Positions 1 through 11,189 are shown, counted from the first letter of the stretch. The stretch: DNA of 64,000 nucleotides from Zelonia costaricensis (GCA_030849075.1 JASAOO010003549.1:1-64000), one strand, 5' to 3'. Numbers and translations: made by a program. The notes: a model not told the origin generated them from the sequence alone.

Positions 1-1512
1 CTCACCGATGCCGATCTGGAGCAGATCTTCGTCGAGTACCACCCCACTAGCGCCAAGGTCATGCTCGACGCGACCACCGGCAAGAGCAAGGGCTTCGGCT
101 TTGTGCTCTTCGAGTCGGAGGATGCCGGACGCAAGGCGTACGAGAAACTCAACAAGACCCACGTCACGCTACACGGCCATAACTTTAATCTCTGCATCTT
201 TCCGTCCAAGCATGACGGCAAGGTGGCCACGGAGGAGAGCAACGCGCTCTACGTGCGCAACATCCCCTTGAAACTGTCGCAGCTCGAGGTGGAGCAGTTC
301 CTGCGCGGCTTCGGCCCCCTGACGTACTGCGCCATGCGCGAGGACAACTTCGGCGGCAGCGTCTGGGTCGTCTACGCCGAATTCGACACGGTGGAGTCGG
401 CCAAGAGCGCCCTCATGAGCCTGCACGGCAACCGCACGTACTTCAACACGTCCGTCGCGATCCTCGCCAAGTACGCCGACTCCGACGAGGCGAAGCGGGA
501 GCGGCGGCGCCGGCGCGAGCAGCAGCAGACGGAGCACCAGCAGTTCGAGACAGGCCACAGCGCCGAGCCGCCGGCGAACAGCGGCGGCCGTGGCGGGTTT
601 GCCGGGCACGGCAGCAACGGCCACCATGGCGGCCATCACAACACCACACACAACCAGAACGGCACCCCAGCGCCGCCACCGCCGCCGCCCATGGGGCCCG
701 GTAGTCCCAGCAACAGTCGCACTGGCAGCACGATGCCGCACTCCTACTCCACACCGGAGATGCACATGGAGGGACCGGGGGCGGGTCTGCACCCACCGTC
801 GTTCGCCAGCATCTCCCACCACTTCGCGCCGGGCCGCCCAGGCGGTGTGCCACCGCCGCCGGCGATGCAGCAGGCCGCCGCTCCCCCGATGCCGCAGCAG
901 GTCGCGCCATCTGGGCCGCTGCCGCAGCAGGGGGTGCCGATGTCTGGGCAGATGCAGCAGCCACCGACGCCGAACTCGGTCGGGTCGTTCCTCAACGTCA
1001 CCTTCAACCCAAACAGCGCCAACAATGTCAACACCAACTTTACGCATTTCGGCGGGCTCGACCAGACGCCGAGTCGCGGCTCGCCTGGCACGCCGCTCAA
1101 CTTTAGCTTCGGGCCCGACATGGAGGGCTCGGGGGCCCTGCCCAACGGTCTGCTCGCGGCGGGCGGCAGCGGCACGTTGCTGGACGCGGGCGGGCACGCC
1201 CCGATGACGCCGGTGCGTCGCAGTAGCAACCTCAGCACGACCAGCAGCTACCGGCACAACCCCTACGCCCCTGTCACGCCGGTGTCGTCTGGGCGGAACT
1301 CCTCCGGGCCCAGCACGCCGGTGGTCTCGTCCATCGCGTACCCGACGGCGCCGCACGTCAACATGCACTTTGGCGCCTCGCACCACCTCCACGGCTCGCC
1401 GGTGGCGCCGTACCCGCCGCCGCAGGGCGTCAACACCGCAAACGGCCATTTCGCTAGCCGCGGCAACAACGCCTTCCTCGCCGCGCCGTCTGGCCTGAAC
1501 GAGACGAACTAG
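1..1512 (+). CDS. RNA-binding protein with two RRM domains (5' end outside window)
   Basis: Open from the first base with no start codon, so the N-terminus lies to the left. 503 residues are visible before TAG at 1510-1512. The first RRM is partly present, with an RNP1-like motif KGFGFVLF at residues 30-37. A second RRM begins with the RNP2-like LYVRNI at about residue 83, but its RNP1 is weak (GGSVWVVYAEF). An arginine-rich helix (KRERRRRREQQQ) follows at about residue 165. The remaining ~320 residues are low-complexity and rich in Pro, Gly, His, Ser, Asn and Gln, which looks disordered. Proteins of this design in trypanosomatids bind mRNA 3' UTRs and control stability or translation; that role is inferred from the family. 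I cannot assign it to a named trypanosomatid RBP. It is followed by an unusually long gene-free stretch that may be its own 3' UTR. The call of tandem-RRM protein is secure; its target and partners are unknown. Confidence 0.88.
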   Translation, partial: LTDADLEQIFVEYHPTSAKVMLDATTGKSKGFGFVLFESEDAGRKAYEKLNKTHVTLHGHNFNLCIFPSKHDGKVATEESNALYVRNIPLKLSQLEVEQFLRGFGPLTYCAMREDNFGGSVWVVYAEFDTVESAKSALMSLHGNRTYFNTSVAILAKYADSDEAKRERRRRREQQQTEHQQFETGHSAEPPANSGGRGGFAGHGSNGHHGGHHNTTHNQNGTPAPPPPPPMGPGSPSNSRTGSTMPHSYSTPEMHMEGPGAGLHPPSFASISHHFAPGRPGGVPPPPAMQQAAAPPMPQQVAPSGPLPQQGVPMSGQMQQPPTPNSVGSFLNVTFNPNSANNVNTNFTHFGGLDQTPSRGSPGTPLNFSFGPDMEGSGALPNGLLAAGGSGTLLDAGGHAPMTPVRRSSNLSTTSSYRHNPYAPVTPVSSGRNSSGPSTPVVSSIAYPTAPHVNMHFGASHHLHGSPVAPYPPPQGVNTANGHFASRGNNAFLAAPSGLNETN

Positions 1513-4500
1513 GCCCGCGGTGAGGACGCGTGCGTGTTTGTTTTTGTTTGTTTGTTGACAGAGCTTCGGCATCAGCAGAGTCCGGAGAGGCGAGCGGTCC
1601 GCATCTTCCCTGACCCCTTTCCGTCTCTTTCGCGCCGATCGGCGTCGACCTTTGTACACAGCCTTCGATGTCGTGCGAAACTCATTGTTTTGCTTCCTTG
1701 TTTGTTTGCCAGACGCGTGCGGAGCGGTGCAATCGCGGAATGCCGCCTCGTCCCCCCCCCCTCCCCCCCAGCGCGCTGCTCCCACGTCTTCTTTTTCTTT
1801 TTCGCACTGCGTGTATGTGTTACTGTTTGTGTTCGTGTGTGTGATTGTGTTTCTCCTGTACTCTTTCTTCTCCTTCTTCTTTGTCTCTCTCTCACTCTCT
1901 GAGTTTTGAAGTGCCCCATGTGTTACGCTGTTGCGGTGGTGGGCGTGTAAGTATGTGTGTGTGTGTGTGTGTGATTGCTTGAGTGTGCGTGCCCACACCG
2001 CTTAGGTTTGCTGACGTGTGTCTTGTTTTTCTTTTCACCTTACCTCTTTTTAGCCGCGAGTTGCCTGTGGCCTCGTTTTTCCTTGTTAGTGATCAACCGC
2101 GTCTTAGCGTGAGATAGTAGTCTAGTAAACAAGGCACCATTTGGGCGAAGCGTTTGGAGATCATCTTCCCTCTTTCACCTCCCTCCCTCTGAACCCCCCA
2201 CCCTCTTCCACACCTCTCGCCTCCGCGCACTCAGTTCTGCTTCTGCACGCTCCGCCGCTTCTTTTGTGTTGGTTTGGTTCTTATGGCTACTCCGTGAGCA
2301 GATGCGCAGCAGTCTCGAGACGTGGGTATTTGACCTGCTGGCCGCACACTGAGGCTGTTCGATTACCTGCGTGTGTATGTGTTTGTGTGTGTGTGAGTGT
2401 GTGTGTCCCTTTGTTTTTGTCGTCTGTTGCTTTGCGCTTTCGCCAGCTCAGCTCTCTTTTTTCTTTGACTGTGTTCTCCTTTTGATTTATAGATTTGGTT
2501 GTTGCTCAGTTGTTCACTGAAAACGTGACGTCAACGCAGACGCCATCGGCTGGGTTTCCTGTTTTTCTCCCCCCTCCACCCGTCGCTCACTCGTTGAACA
2601 CAAACACGACAGCGCCATGCACTTTGCCGCCTCGCTCCTTGCAGCACATGGAGAGCCCCGTCCAACCGCCACTCACTCACGAGCAGAAAGAAAGAGCGAC
2701 CCACGAGTGGAGGATGGTTTCGCGAATGGAAAAGCGGCGAAGAGGGAGACCGCAGACTGAAGCCGCCCCGCAGAGCCACCTACGTGTTCTTTTCTTTTTC
2801 TCTTGCTTGACTTCATGGACGACGCTCAGCAGCGAGGACCATGTGCGCCGCATTGCTCTGCTCCTCGTTTGCGATTTGTCGTTCTTGTCCCTTTCGTCTT
2901 TGTGTCCGCACGTGTGGGTGTGCTTTGTTTTGTGGCTGCAGCGCGTTTGCATCGTGACACGCATCGCACCGTAACGAGCACCGGGCGGTACCGGCGCTGG
3001 TGCTGCCCCGAGTCCCGGTGCGCGTCACGGCACGATTGAGTCGGTGCCTTCGCGAACGTGGTCTTATCTTCGTTCAAGCACACAGCACCGTGAAGATGGC
3101 GTTGTACCGCGCGAGTCAGACGAGAAGACAGAAGAACGAGACGCCAGACTTTCAAAGGCTGCAGACGAGGAAAACTCGACCGGCAATGTGAAAGGAGCTG
3201 AAGCACAGCGCTGAGCGTGTTGCGCACTCCTAGTCAACTCTTGCGTGCCGCAGAACGACACTTGAACAGACTTTCCCCTTGTATATCTACCTAGTAGTTC
3301 AGCGTCGCGAGCATCGCGGGGCGGCAGCAACCGGAATCGTGCTTCTGGTTTTTGTCGCTTTTTGCTTTCTTCTGTTGACTGTCCGACACCAACTCCCTTT
3401 CCCTCCCCTTCCCTCCTTCAGCATTGTTCACGGGGGTTTCTCGGAGGCACACGTGAAAGTGCCTGGACTGGCGGCGTGGGACGGGGCAGGCGAAGCGCTC
3501 GATGGCGTGAGGCGACTCGTACAAGTGTCGGCCCCTCGAACAACGGCCTTTCCGCTGCACATGTCAGCTGCTTCGCCTCCGCCTCTGCCTCCCTCTCCTC
3601 CTCTACAAGGGACGTCTACTTGGATTATTGCTTTGTTGCTCCCTCACCCCCTGCTTGTGCGTGTGCTGATGTGTGCGTGTGTGTTTTACTGTTTGAGATG
3701 GCCGGCTCCAGCTCTTCGGCACCACTCCTGCGCGTTCTCGACCATGCTTCGCCCCCCCTCTCTTCTTGGTGCTCCGTGTGTTTTCTTCTTCCTCCCGTGG
3801 ACACTGTCCTGGCGAACTTGTCGTGCTTGGTGGTGCGGACGCCATGATGTGCCTGCTGCTTCTCGTACCGCCCCCCCCCCATCACCTTTCCTTCCCCCTC
3901 TCCCATGCGAAAGGCAGTCTTTGCGTGCGCTTCTTCAACGCACCAGATACGGGGATGGCAGCGGCCCTTTCCCCCTCCCCTCTTCACCCCCTCCCTCCCT
4001 GTCTACTTCACCGCGTTGCTTCTGTCGGCAATGGCTGCGACGGCTTGCCCCTCCACGGTGTAGTCTGCGACGGGCCAGCACCCACCACCCCATTCACCAG
4101 CTGGTCACTTCTCACCTTTCTGACTCCGCTGTTCTCCTCCTCCTCCCCTCCCCCCACATATTTCACGCATCTCCCTTTAGTTTTTCTTTTTCCTTGTACG
4201 CTTGTCTGCGCCACGGTATCTCCTCGCAGCCGCCCCTCGCCGTCTACGCCGCTGCGTCGGGACCCTCCTCTGCTCCACCACCGACCCACCCACCCCTTCT
4301 TCCCCTCTCCACCCTACCCGCGTCGCGCACCCTTTTTTTTTTCGTTCGCGGCCCGCACTCGGCCTCTACCACGCACACCCCTCCTTCTCCTTTCCCCTTC
4401 TTCCACCCTCACCACCCCCTTCCTGCCGCCTCGATCTCTTTCCTCGACTTGGGCTCCCCTTCTCCTTCGTCCTCCCCCCCCCCGCTGTGCAGGACTGCCC

Positions 4501-6337
4501 ATGTGCGTGTGCTTGTGTGTGTGTGTGTGTGCGTGTGGTTGGGTCAGTGCGTGCGCGGATGAGTTCTGCCGTCCTTTTTGCGTCTCCTTTTCAGCTTGTC
4601 CTACATCCGACGAAGACGCCCCTCTCTCTCTTCTTTTGCGTTCGATTTGTGTTTGTGTTTTTCTCGTTTTTGATTTCCGCCCTCCTGCCGTGTCCTCTGC
4701 TCTTTTTTTTTTTTTGAGGGGGCTCGTTTTGACTACGCCACGATCCCCGCGGTGTTGCGTGTGGTGAGCGCGATCGTTTTTGTTCATCCTCACGCGTGGT
4801 CATCTTGATCACCCGCATCGAGGCAGCTCTCTCTCTCCATCTCCATTTCTCTTGCATCGCTGTCGAAGCCTGTGTGCGCGCGCTTTGATACATTCTCTTT
4901 TGCTTCTACACACACGAAGGTGCAGGAACACAACCAGCGTTGTCGCCTTTACTCGCTCCTCCCGACGTCACGTTCTTCTTCGCCGTTTGCTCGTGTACGT
5001 TACCGAGCATGTTCCCTTCGTATATGACTGTGTGTGTGACCGTGTGATCTGAGGTGTTTGCTCTCGTGTCCTTCTTTACCCCTCAAGACGCTACACTTTT
5101 TCGCGCAACTGTCTCTTCTGTCAGGTCAGCCGTAAACGTTGTTCAGCTGCTCCTTTCTTTCCTCCCAATCTTGCCGCGCGCGCCTACCTGCGCAGCTTCC
5201 ATCACGTTAGCGTATGGATACGTACTTGCCTCTGTGGGCTGTTTTGTGATGTGTTGTGCGTGTTTGTGTGTTCTAATGTTGTACCGGTTTTCTCGCAGAT
5301 GTTGATTCCCTGGTCGTATTCCAGGGCTCCGGGTGCCACCTTCACGCCTGCTTGGGCCGCTCCGGGAGCGGTGGGCGACGAAAGCCTGATCTTCCCTTCT
5401 TTCTCGTTTCAGTTCCGGTCCTCTCTCTCTGCTCCTCACGAGCGAGGGCCAGCCCCGCTCCGTCGTGATGCATGTGGCGCGCCTGGCGCGTGATGCTGCT
5501 GTGTGGTCGGATAGGCAACGACATTCAGCACTCAGCACACGAGCTCGAGCTCCCTCACGGAGATGCGCAACCCAACACAATCAGACGCGAAGACACTTTT
5601 CGAAAATGAAAGGCATCGGTTCTACCTTTTCCTTTTTGTTTTTGCCGCGTCACATGACGATGTGCGCAAAACATGAAAAAAAAAAAAAGCGAACGTCAAC
5701 GCGGCCTTTAATGCCTTCTGCGTCCTCGCCCCGCGTCTCCTGTTCACCGTCCTTTCCACCCTTCACGCTATCGTGATCCGTTAGCCGACGCCGTACGCAT
5801 CTTTCCCTCGTGTCGGCGGTTGCAATGGAACCGCAGGCGTTGCGTTGTTCATGTTCACCTGGTCGTCCTCTTTCTGTTTCTCTTTGTGTGCTTGCGTGTT
5901 CGGTGCGGCTTGTGTCTATGCGTGCGTTTGTGTGCGTGTGTGCGAGTACTGGACGAGAAAACTGCTCGCCACGGTACACGGTCCTCTTTGTTTCTCCCGC
6001 GCTGGTGCGTGCGCAGTGTTCCATTTTTTTTTTTCTGGTCCCCTGTGCCCCCTCCTCCGTCCTCGCACCCCCCCCTTTGCAGATTGAGTTTTCCTTTACC
6101 CTCCTCGCCTCGTTTTCTTTTCTTGATTTGGTGCTGCTTTCTTGCTCTCCACCGCGTTTCCGCTTCGCTGCACCCCCTCCGTCGGGCGGATTAGGCAACG
6201 GTGGACGTGGTGCATGTCTGCCTGCGTGGCCCTACGTGTGTCTACGTATGTTTGTGAGCGTGTGATTCGATGCTGTGTGCATTCATCTTCACACGGTGCA
6301 AGGATCTGACGTCGGCTTCTGCTTTGCCTTCTTAGTG

Positions 6338-6340
<3 letters not shown>

Positions 6341-6370
<30 letters not shown>
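6341..6370. repeat. (GT)15 microsatellite
   Basis: Uninterrupted GT dinucleotide repeat. A second uninterrupted (TG)15 run lies at 6575-6604 and a shorter one at about 6657-6674. Such runs are common in trypanosomatid intergenic and UTR sequence. Confidence 0.95.
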
Positions 6371-6371
<1 letters not shown>

Positions 6372-6570
6372 TGTGTGCCTGGTGGGTTTTGTTCCTCACT
6401 TCATCATGCACGCTTACCGGCGGCGCTTGTCCCCCTGCGTGCACTCCCGGCCCCTCTTTCCGATTCTTTTTGTGTGTCTCTCGCTCTGACACTGATGCTC
6501 CGTCCTGTCCCTTTCTCTGCGCTCGCGCGCCGCCGCTGGCGTCTCGAGTTTTGAGTGCCCTGTGTTCGTA

Positions 6571-6574
<4 letters not shown>

Positions 6575-6604
<30 letters not shown>
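6575..6604. repeat. (TG)15 microsatellite
   Basis: Uninterrupted TG dinucleotide repeat in the long gene-free interval. Likely polymorphic in length. Confidence 0.95.
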
Positions 6605-6608
<4 letters not shown>

Positions 6609-6939
6609 TGTATGTGTGTTGGTGTGATGGTGTCGTCTTCCGCTGCGTGATGAGTGTATGTGTGTGTGTGTGTGTTTGAGTTAGCTTGTGTCTACGTGTG
6701 TGTGGGTGACCCGGCTGGTGCGGAAACTGCACCGCAGAGGTGAGCTGTCTCTGGTGCGCGATGTAGCGAGCGCTCCATTACAATATCCGAGCCAAAGAAG
6801 ACAGACAATGAACCACCACAGACAGACACGGCGTCGCGATATACAGTAAACCTGCAATGCCCTAAACGAACGAAGCTGCTTCGGCTGAGTCCACAGCGTA
6901 AAACACAAAGAAAAAAAGGCATCAAAACGCTGCGTTGGC

Positions 6940-7260
6940 ACACTCGCGGAGTGAATGAAAAAGAGAGAAGTGGGCCGCAAACGACCGCTCACCAACGCTG
7001 ATTCGCCCAGCTGACGTGCAGCACCTCGGCCGCGTGGCGCCTCGCCTCGGCTTCGTCTCTTGACGCTCTCGAAGGTGCCCAGCATAGTTCCCACGCCAGA
7101 CCGCTGAGTGCTGAAATAGGCGAGAATGCCAAGGCTCCTCTGCTGTTCTACCCAGAGGCGAATGTGAGGCGGAGAGGGGTGGGGAGGTTATGACCTCCCC
7201 ACAGCACACAGACGCAATGTCCTACGAAGCCTGACATGCTCTTCTTTCTCTACAACAGTG
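6940..7260 (+). repeat. Candidate SIDER-type degenerate retroposon remnant
   Basis: About 6730-7260 differs sharply from the surrounding pyrimidine-rich sequence: it is balanced to purine-rich and lacks C/T runs. Its last ~300 bases resemble the tail part of the short SIDER2 retroposons that litter Leishmania 3' UTRs. In particular a CACGCCAGACCGCTGAGTGC stretch (7091-7110) is followed by ACAGACGCAATGTCCTACGA (7207-7226) and then CCTGACATGCTC (7230-7241). The element carries a perfect 8-bp palindrome, GGGGAGGT at 7181-7188 and ACCTCCCC at 7193-7200, separated by TATG. The resemblance comes from general familiarity with these elements and not from an alignment, so the ends are approximate. SIDER2 elements are known to destabilise mRNAs whose 3' UTR carries them, which would fit a regulated RNA-binding protein transcript. 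Confidence 0.45.
7181..7200. repeat. 8-bp inverted repeat with 4-nt loop
   Basis: Perfect arms GGGGAGGT and ACCTCCCC around TATG. A stable RNA hairpin is possible. It lies inside the candidate SIDER-like island. Confidence 0.8.
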
Positions 7261-7696
7261 TCCATCTTGCCCCCTCTCTCTCTCGTCTACGGACGTGGAC
7301 TTCTCTGTGGTCCCGCTCACATCGCTCCTAACATGCAAAGGTCCTTCTAGGCAGTTTTGCTAAGACGATTGTGTGCTTCACTTTCTTTCTCCCCTCTTTC
7401 TTGAAAGGATACGCAAACACACACACACACACAAAAAAAAAACCAAAGACTTGACTGTTCTCTTTGCCAACAGTGTAGCAGTGGCGCATCCGCGTAGCGT
7501 CCGCGTGGACGCACTCCTCTTTGAGTCTGTCGCTCTTTTTCCCTCTTTTTTCTGCACCTCCTGGGTTAACATCCGTCCCCCCCCCCTCTCCCTCCCCCTC
7601 TTGGCGGGATTTCGAACGCTTTTTTCGCTCCCCCGCTATCTCTGGGTGGTGCGCTTCTTTGCGTTACTGCAATCCCCACTCCCTTGCCTTCTTGTC

Positions 7697-7698
7697 AG
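7697..7698 (+). promoter_or_regulatory. Candidate spliced-leader acceptor for the RBR ligase gene
   Basis: A C/T-rich run between 7565 and 7696, including a run of nine or more C and a CCCTTGCCTTCTTGTC segment, ends in CAG. This is the usual polypyrimidine-plus-AG arrangement for trans-splicing. It would leave a 5' UTR of about 170 nt ahead of the ATG at 7869. The exact AG is inferred. Confidence 0.5.
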
Positions 7699-7868
7699 TG
7701 CTGCGGGCGCTTCTCGGCACCGGAGGAGATTCTCACTTCGATTTACCGGCACACACACACACGCAAACACGCACGCTCACAAACAAACCACTCGGCAGAA
7801 ACAAACAAACAAAAAAAAGAGGAATTCCGAGAAGGGGAAATAAACAGTGGCGTATAGCACAGCGCAGA

Positions 7869-9416
7869 ATGTGCGACCCCGCGTACGAGGACGAGTACTA
7901 TGACGACGGCTTCGACGGGTACGGGTACGGCTACGACGGCGCGGACGAGGAGGCGGCGCGGACGCCGCGCAACCCCGCTGCCGCCGTCGTGACAGACTGC
8001 GGCGACCAGTGCGACGAGCGGACGCTGACGCTCACGGAGGTGCTGGCGATGCAGAACAGCGTGGTGCAGGAGGTGAAGAGCTTGACGTGCCTGTCCTCCA
8101 GCGTCGCTGCGCTGCTGCTCTGTCAATGCAACTGGTTGCGCGACGTCGCGGTGGAGCGCTACTACGCGAATGAGGCGGCGGTTCTGCAGCAGCTCCGGGT
8201 GACCCCTGCGCTGGCGACGCAGGAGGTTGCGCTCTGCCTTGGCGCCGCGGGCGAGATGTCGGAATGTCTAATCTGCGGCATGGAGTGCAGCGGGGACGAG
8301 ATGGCACACCTCTCCACGTGTGGCCACTGCTTCTGTATTGAATGCTGGCGCGACCACGTCAAGTCGCGCCTCGAGGAGAACCTGATCGCGGCGACGTGCC
8401 CCGCTCAGGGGTGCTTCAACGTTGTCGGGCTGCAGATCATGTGTGACCTCTTTGTGACTGACCGCGAGATGACGCGGCAGATCCGCCGCAAGTACCTTAC
8501 GAACTACGTCGAGGCGTGTCCGACGCTGCACTGGTGCCCCAACAAGGAGGGCTGCGAGGGCATTTTGCACGTCCCCATCGCCCCCCTGCAGGGGCAGGGC
8601 GTGCGGTGCAGTGTGTGCAACAAGCTTCACTGCATCCGTTGCGGCACCGTTCCCCACCGGCCCGCCTCCTGCGACAACATGCGGCGCTGGCAGGAGTACT
8701 GCAGCAAGGAGGGCTCGAACCTCGCCTACATTCTTGACCACACAAAGCCGTGCCCGAAGTGCACGAAGAACATCGAGAAGAACGGCGGCTGCAATCACAT
8801 GCACTGCAAGTGTGGTCACGACTTTTGCTGGGTCTGCCTCGCCGACTGGAGCAGCCACCAGGGCAATTTCTACTCGTGCCGCAACGCGGAGCGTTCTGGA
8901 CCCGCGACCAGCGCCGCGGACGTGAAAAAAGCACGACACTTCACGTACCACTTCACGCGCTACATGATGCACCTCGACAGCGAGAGGGCGGACAAGACAC
9001 TCATGTCGATCCTGCTGAACAGCCCCGCACGACGGCAGCTGGAGGTCAACATTCTGAGCGGACTCACAAGAACAAGTGGCACACACGCCTCGACTACGCT
9101 CGAGGGCACCAGTGTGTCGGACCCTGTCACGCTGGAGTACGACACGGTGGTGAGCGATTCGTCGAAGCGCATCACCGATGCGCTCTTCACGGCGCGCAAC
9201 GTGCTGGCGCACTCCTATGTGGCCATGTACTACATCGACACGCAGTCACCCGAGTCGCCGCTCATGGCGCACCGAGTCGGAAAGCTGGAGGAGGCCACCG
9301 AGGCGCTCTCTGACTCTCTGACACGGCTCTTGTTTTCGCGGCCCGAGAACCTTGGACCGTACTTCGACGCCGCCGACGTGCTCATCTCGTGGTGTAAGGC
9401 GTTGTGCGAGGCATGA
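7869..9416 (+). CDS. Ariadne-like RBR E3 ubiquitin ligase
   Basis: A 515-residue protein of the RING-between-RING class, which takes ubiquitin from an E2 onto a catalytic cysteine before passing it to substrate. An acidic, Tyr/Gly-rich N-terminus (residues 1-40) precedes a UBA-like helical segment (about 60-100). RING1 begins at CLICGMEC (about residue 132) with the CGHCFCIECW signature. An IBR domain follows (about 215-280). RING2 reads CPKCTKNIEKNGGCNHMHC, and the second Cys of this stretch in GGCNHM (residue 308) matches the catalytic cysteine of human HHARI/ARIH1. The C-terminal region with HFTYHFTRYMMH resembles the Ariadne autoinhibitory domain. All zinc ligands and the catalytic Cys appear intact, so an active ligase is expected. 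The frame is open further upstream, but that part translates the polypyrimidine splice region; the ATG at 7869 is the first after it. Confidence 0.93.
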   Translation: MCDPAYEDEYYDDGFDGYGYGYDGADEEAARTPRNPAAAVVTDCGDQCDERTLTLTEVLAMQNSVVQEVKSLTCLSSSVAALLLCQCNWLRDVAVERYYANEAAVLQQLRVTPALATQEVALCLGAAGEMSECLICGMECSGDEMAHLSTCGHCFCIECWRDHVKSRLEENLIAATCPAQGCFNVVGLQIMCDLFVTDREMTRQIRRKYLTNYVEACPTLHWCPNKEGCEGILHVPIAPLQGQGVRCSVCNKLHCIRCGTVPHRPASCDNMRRWQEYCSKEGSNLAYILDHTKPCPKCTKNIEKNGGCNHMHCKCGHDFCWVCLADWSSHQGNFYSCRNAERSGPATSAADVKKARHFTYHFTRYMMHLDSERADKTLMSILLNSPARRQLEVNILSGLTRTSGTHASTTLEGTSVSDPVTLEYDTVVSDSSKRITDALFTARNVLAHSYVAMYYIDTQSPESPLMAHRVGKLEEATEALSDSLTRLLFSRPENLGPYFDAADVLISWCKALCEA

Positions 9417-11189
9417 ATCTCACGAAGGGGACACCACCCAGTCTGCCTGTTGTGTCGGTGCATGTGTTCGTCTGTGAAGAGGGGGGCGGGGCGCCTTGTT
9501 TGGTAGGCAGACACGTGCAGCGTAGCGTGCGCCTCAATCGCGGAGCGGCGGCCGACACGCTTACATGCATCCCGTGCCTCATACGGCCCTCTCGGTTGCC
9601 AGACGCAATTGCTCTAGCGCTCAGGTGCAGACATCCGCTTGCTCGACTCCACCACGAGTCTAGTTGTCGATGTGGAGTGGCGACGTGACAGAGGGGTAGG
9701 GAGTGGGAGGAGGAGGTGGATAGGGCCTCTCATGCTGTGAAGAGCCTTCACATGCGGCGTGCCGCTCGTCTTGATGCCGTGGTTGCTCTCTCGCTTTCTG
9801 TTCCAACGTTGTCGCTCGTTTTTTTTTTGTTTTTTTTTTCGCGCACTGTTTGTGTGTGATGTCCTGCTTCCGGCCAATTGTTCACCTTTTTGAGATTTCA
9901 CAAATTGGCGTTCAGGACTGCTCACATCCCTCCCCAGAACGCGCCCGTGTGGGAGGTCGCCCTTTCTTTGTGTTGAAGATTGGAAGGCTTCGATGCAGGC
10001 CACCGTGTTGCACAAAAAAAAAAAATGCTGCTTGGCACTCCAGTGGTCGTCCACCCCTGTTTCTCTCTCCCTCTCGTGGTGTCTGCGCGCTTTACATACA
10101 GCACGGGAGTTCGCCTCCTTTCACCCCCCCCCCCTTTTTCGTGTTTCAACGCCACTGTTTCTTCTTGTTGCTCTCTGTGCGTACATTCATGTGTACGTCC
10201 CGTTCGGGAGTAGCGGGCGGTGGTGGTCCCTATTGCTGCGTCCCTGCGTCGTGTCGGTGTGTCTGCCTTTGGAGCAAGAGCTTCTTGAGAGGAGGTGGGG
10301 GGAGAAGACAAAATGGAGGCGGGAAGTGTCGGGGCACCGTGCTCTTTGCCCTTCGGCCCCTGCCCCTGCCCCCCCCCCCCGCTCCTCCTTCCGCCGTGCT
10401 GGAGGTGTCTTGAACATATTTCTGCTTGCGAAGTCGCGACGCGTTGCATCGCACGTCTGCTTGTTGGAGTGGGGGAGGGTGCACGTTGATTGGCTCTAAC
10501 ACCTGCTTAACGCCCTGTTGTGTGTGTGTGTGTTTGCTGCACTACTGCCGACTGTGCAACTATCCGCAATCCCCCGTCTCTCTCTCCCGCTCCCTCCCTC
10601 TCTCGCTGCTCTGGGCCATCCTAGCCGTACCGCCGCCCCCGGCCCCGCTGCGCTGCGATTGCGTCCCTTTTTTTTTTTTTTTCGTGGGCGCACGTACGTG
10701 TGTGTGCCACGTGGCGAGCAACGCCTTTGCGACTCGCAGTGGGGGAGGTGAGTGGGGGCGTCACCGGCGATGCCGACAGAGCGAGAGCAGGGCGCACACA
10801 AGAACAAACAACAGCTCGTCGACGAGAACACGCCGTAGCGCAGGTCTTGTCTGGACACCCTCGGCAACACGTCGCAAAGGACGCCACACACGGTGTGCGG
10901 GGAGAGGCAAGGGACGCCGATTCCTTTCGAGGGATACGGCGACCGTCTCCTGACGAATGCGGCAGTTCTGCTGCTTGACGCGCGCGGGGGCGAGGGGGCT
11001 CGGCGGGGAGGCGCTTCGCTCTCACCGCTGCGCTGCATGGGGGAATCTGCGTGTCTGCAGTATCACTGTGGCTGACTGCTCTTCGGCATGTGATCGACTC
11101 TTCAACCCTTTCCTGCTGTCCCTTTTGTTCGTTTGACAACAAAACCCTGCCGTCTCGAGACTCATTTGGTTCTCTCTGTTACAGTGCTG
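9417..11189. other. 1.77-kb gene-free interval
   Basis: 3' UTR and splice region between the RBR ligase and the next gene. It holds several T and A homopolymers and C-rich runs (for example around 10120-10140, 10370-10385 and 10671-10682) and no convincing ORF. A likely acceptor for the downstream gene is the AG at 11183-11184, preceded by TTTGGTTCTCTCTGTTAC. That would give a leader of only 5 nt, so an AG near 11157 may be used instead. Confidence 0.65.

Larger units (their letters stand above)
1513..7868. other. 6.36-kb gene-free interval (probable long 3' UTR plus splice region)
   Basis: No convincing protein gene on either strand. The sequence is strongly pyrimidine-rich on the plus strand, and the frames open through it translate as Pro/Ser/Leu/Phe or Cys/Val (GT repeat) low complexity. 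Most of it is probably 3' UTR of the upstream RNA-binding protein. It contains GT microsatellites at 6341-6370 and 6575-6604, a compositionally different island at about 6730-7260 (separate entry), and a splice-type tract at about 7565-7696 that ends in an AG at 7697-7698, a plausible spliced-leader acceptor for the RBR ligase gene. A snoRNA or an unannotated short gene cannot be excluded by eye. Confidence 0.7.

Noticed and set aside
169..1998. A 609-codon minus-strand frame overlapping the RNA-binding protein gene
   Set aside because: It is antisense to an RRM gene and has a biased, Arg/Val/Ala-rich shadow composition, then continues into GT-rich UTR. The plus-strand frame has recognisable RRMs.
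3279..4562. A 427-codon plus-strand frame in the long gap
   Set aside because: It translates polypyrimidine and GT-repeat sequence as Pro/Ser/Leu/Phe and Cys/Val low complexity and has no recognisable domain.
3766..4767. A 333-codon plus-strand frame in the long gap
   Set aside because: Same pyrimidine-rich sequence read in another frame; overlapping frames of similar quality show it is compositional.
6681..7094. A 137-codon minus-strand frame over the island near 7 kb
   Set aside because: It opposes the transcription direction of the unit, has no recognisable domain and lies in the candidate SIDER-like element.
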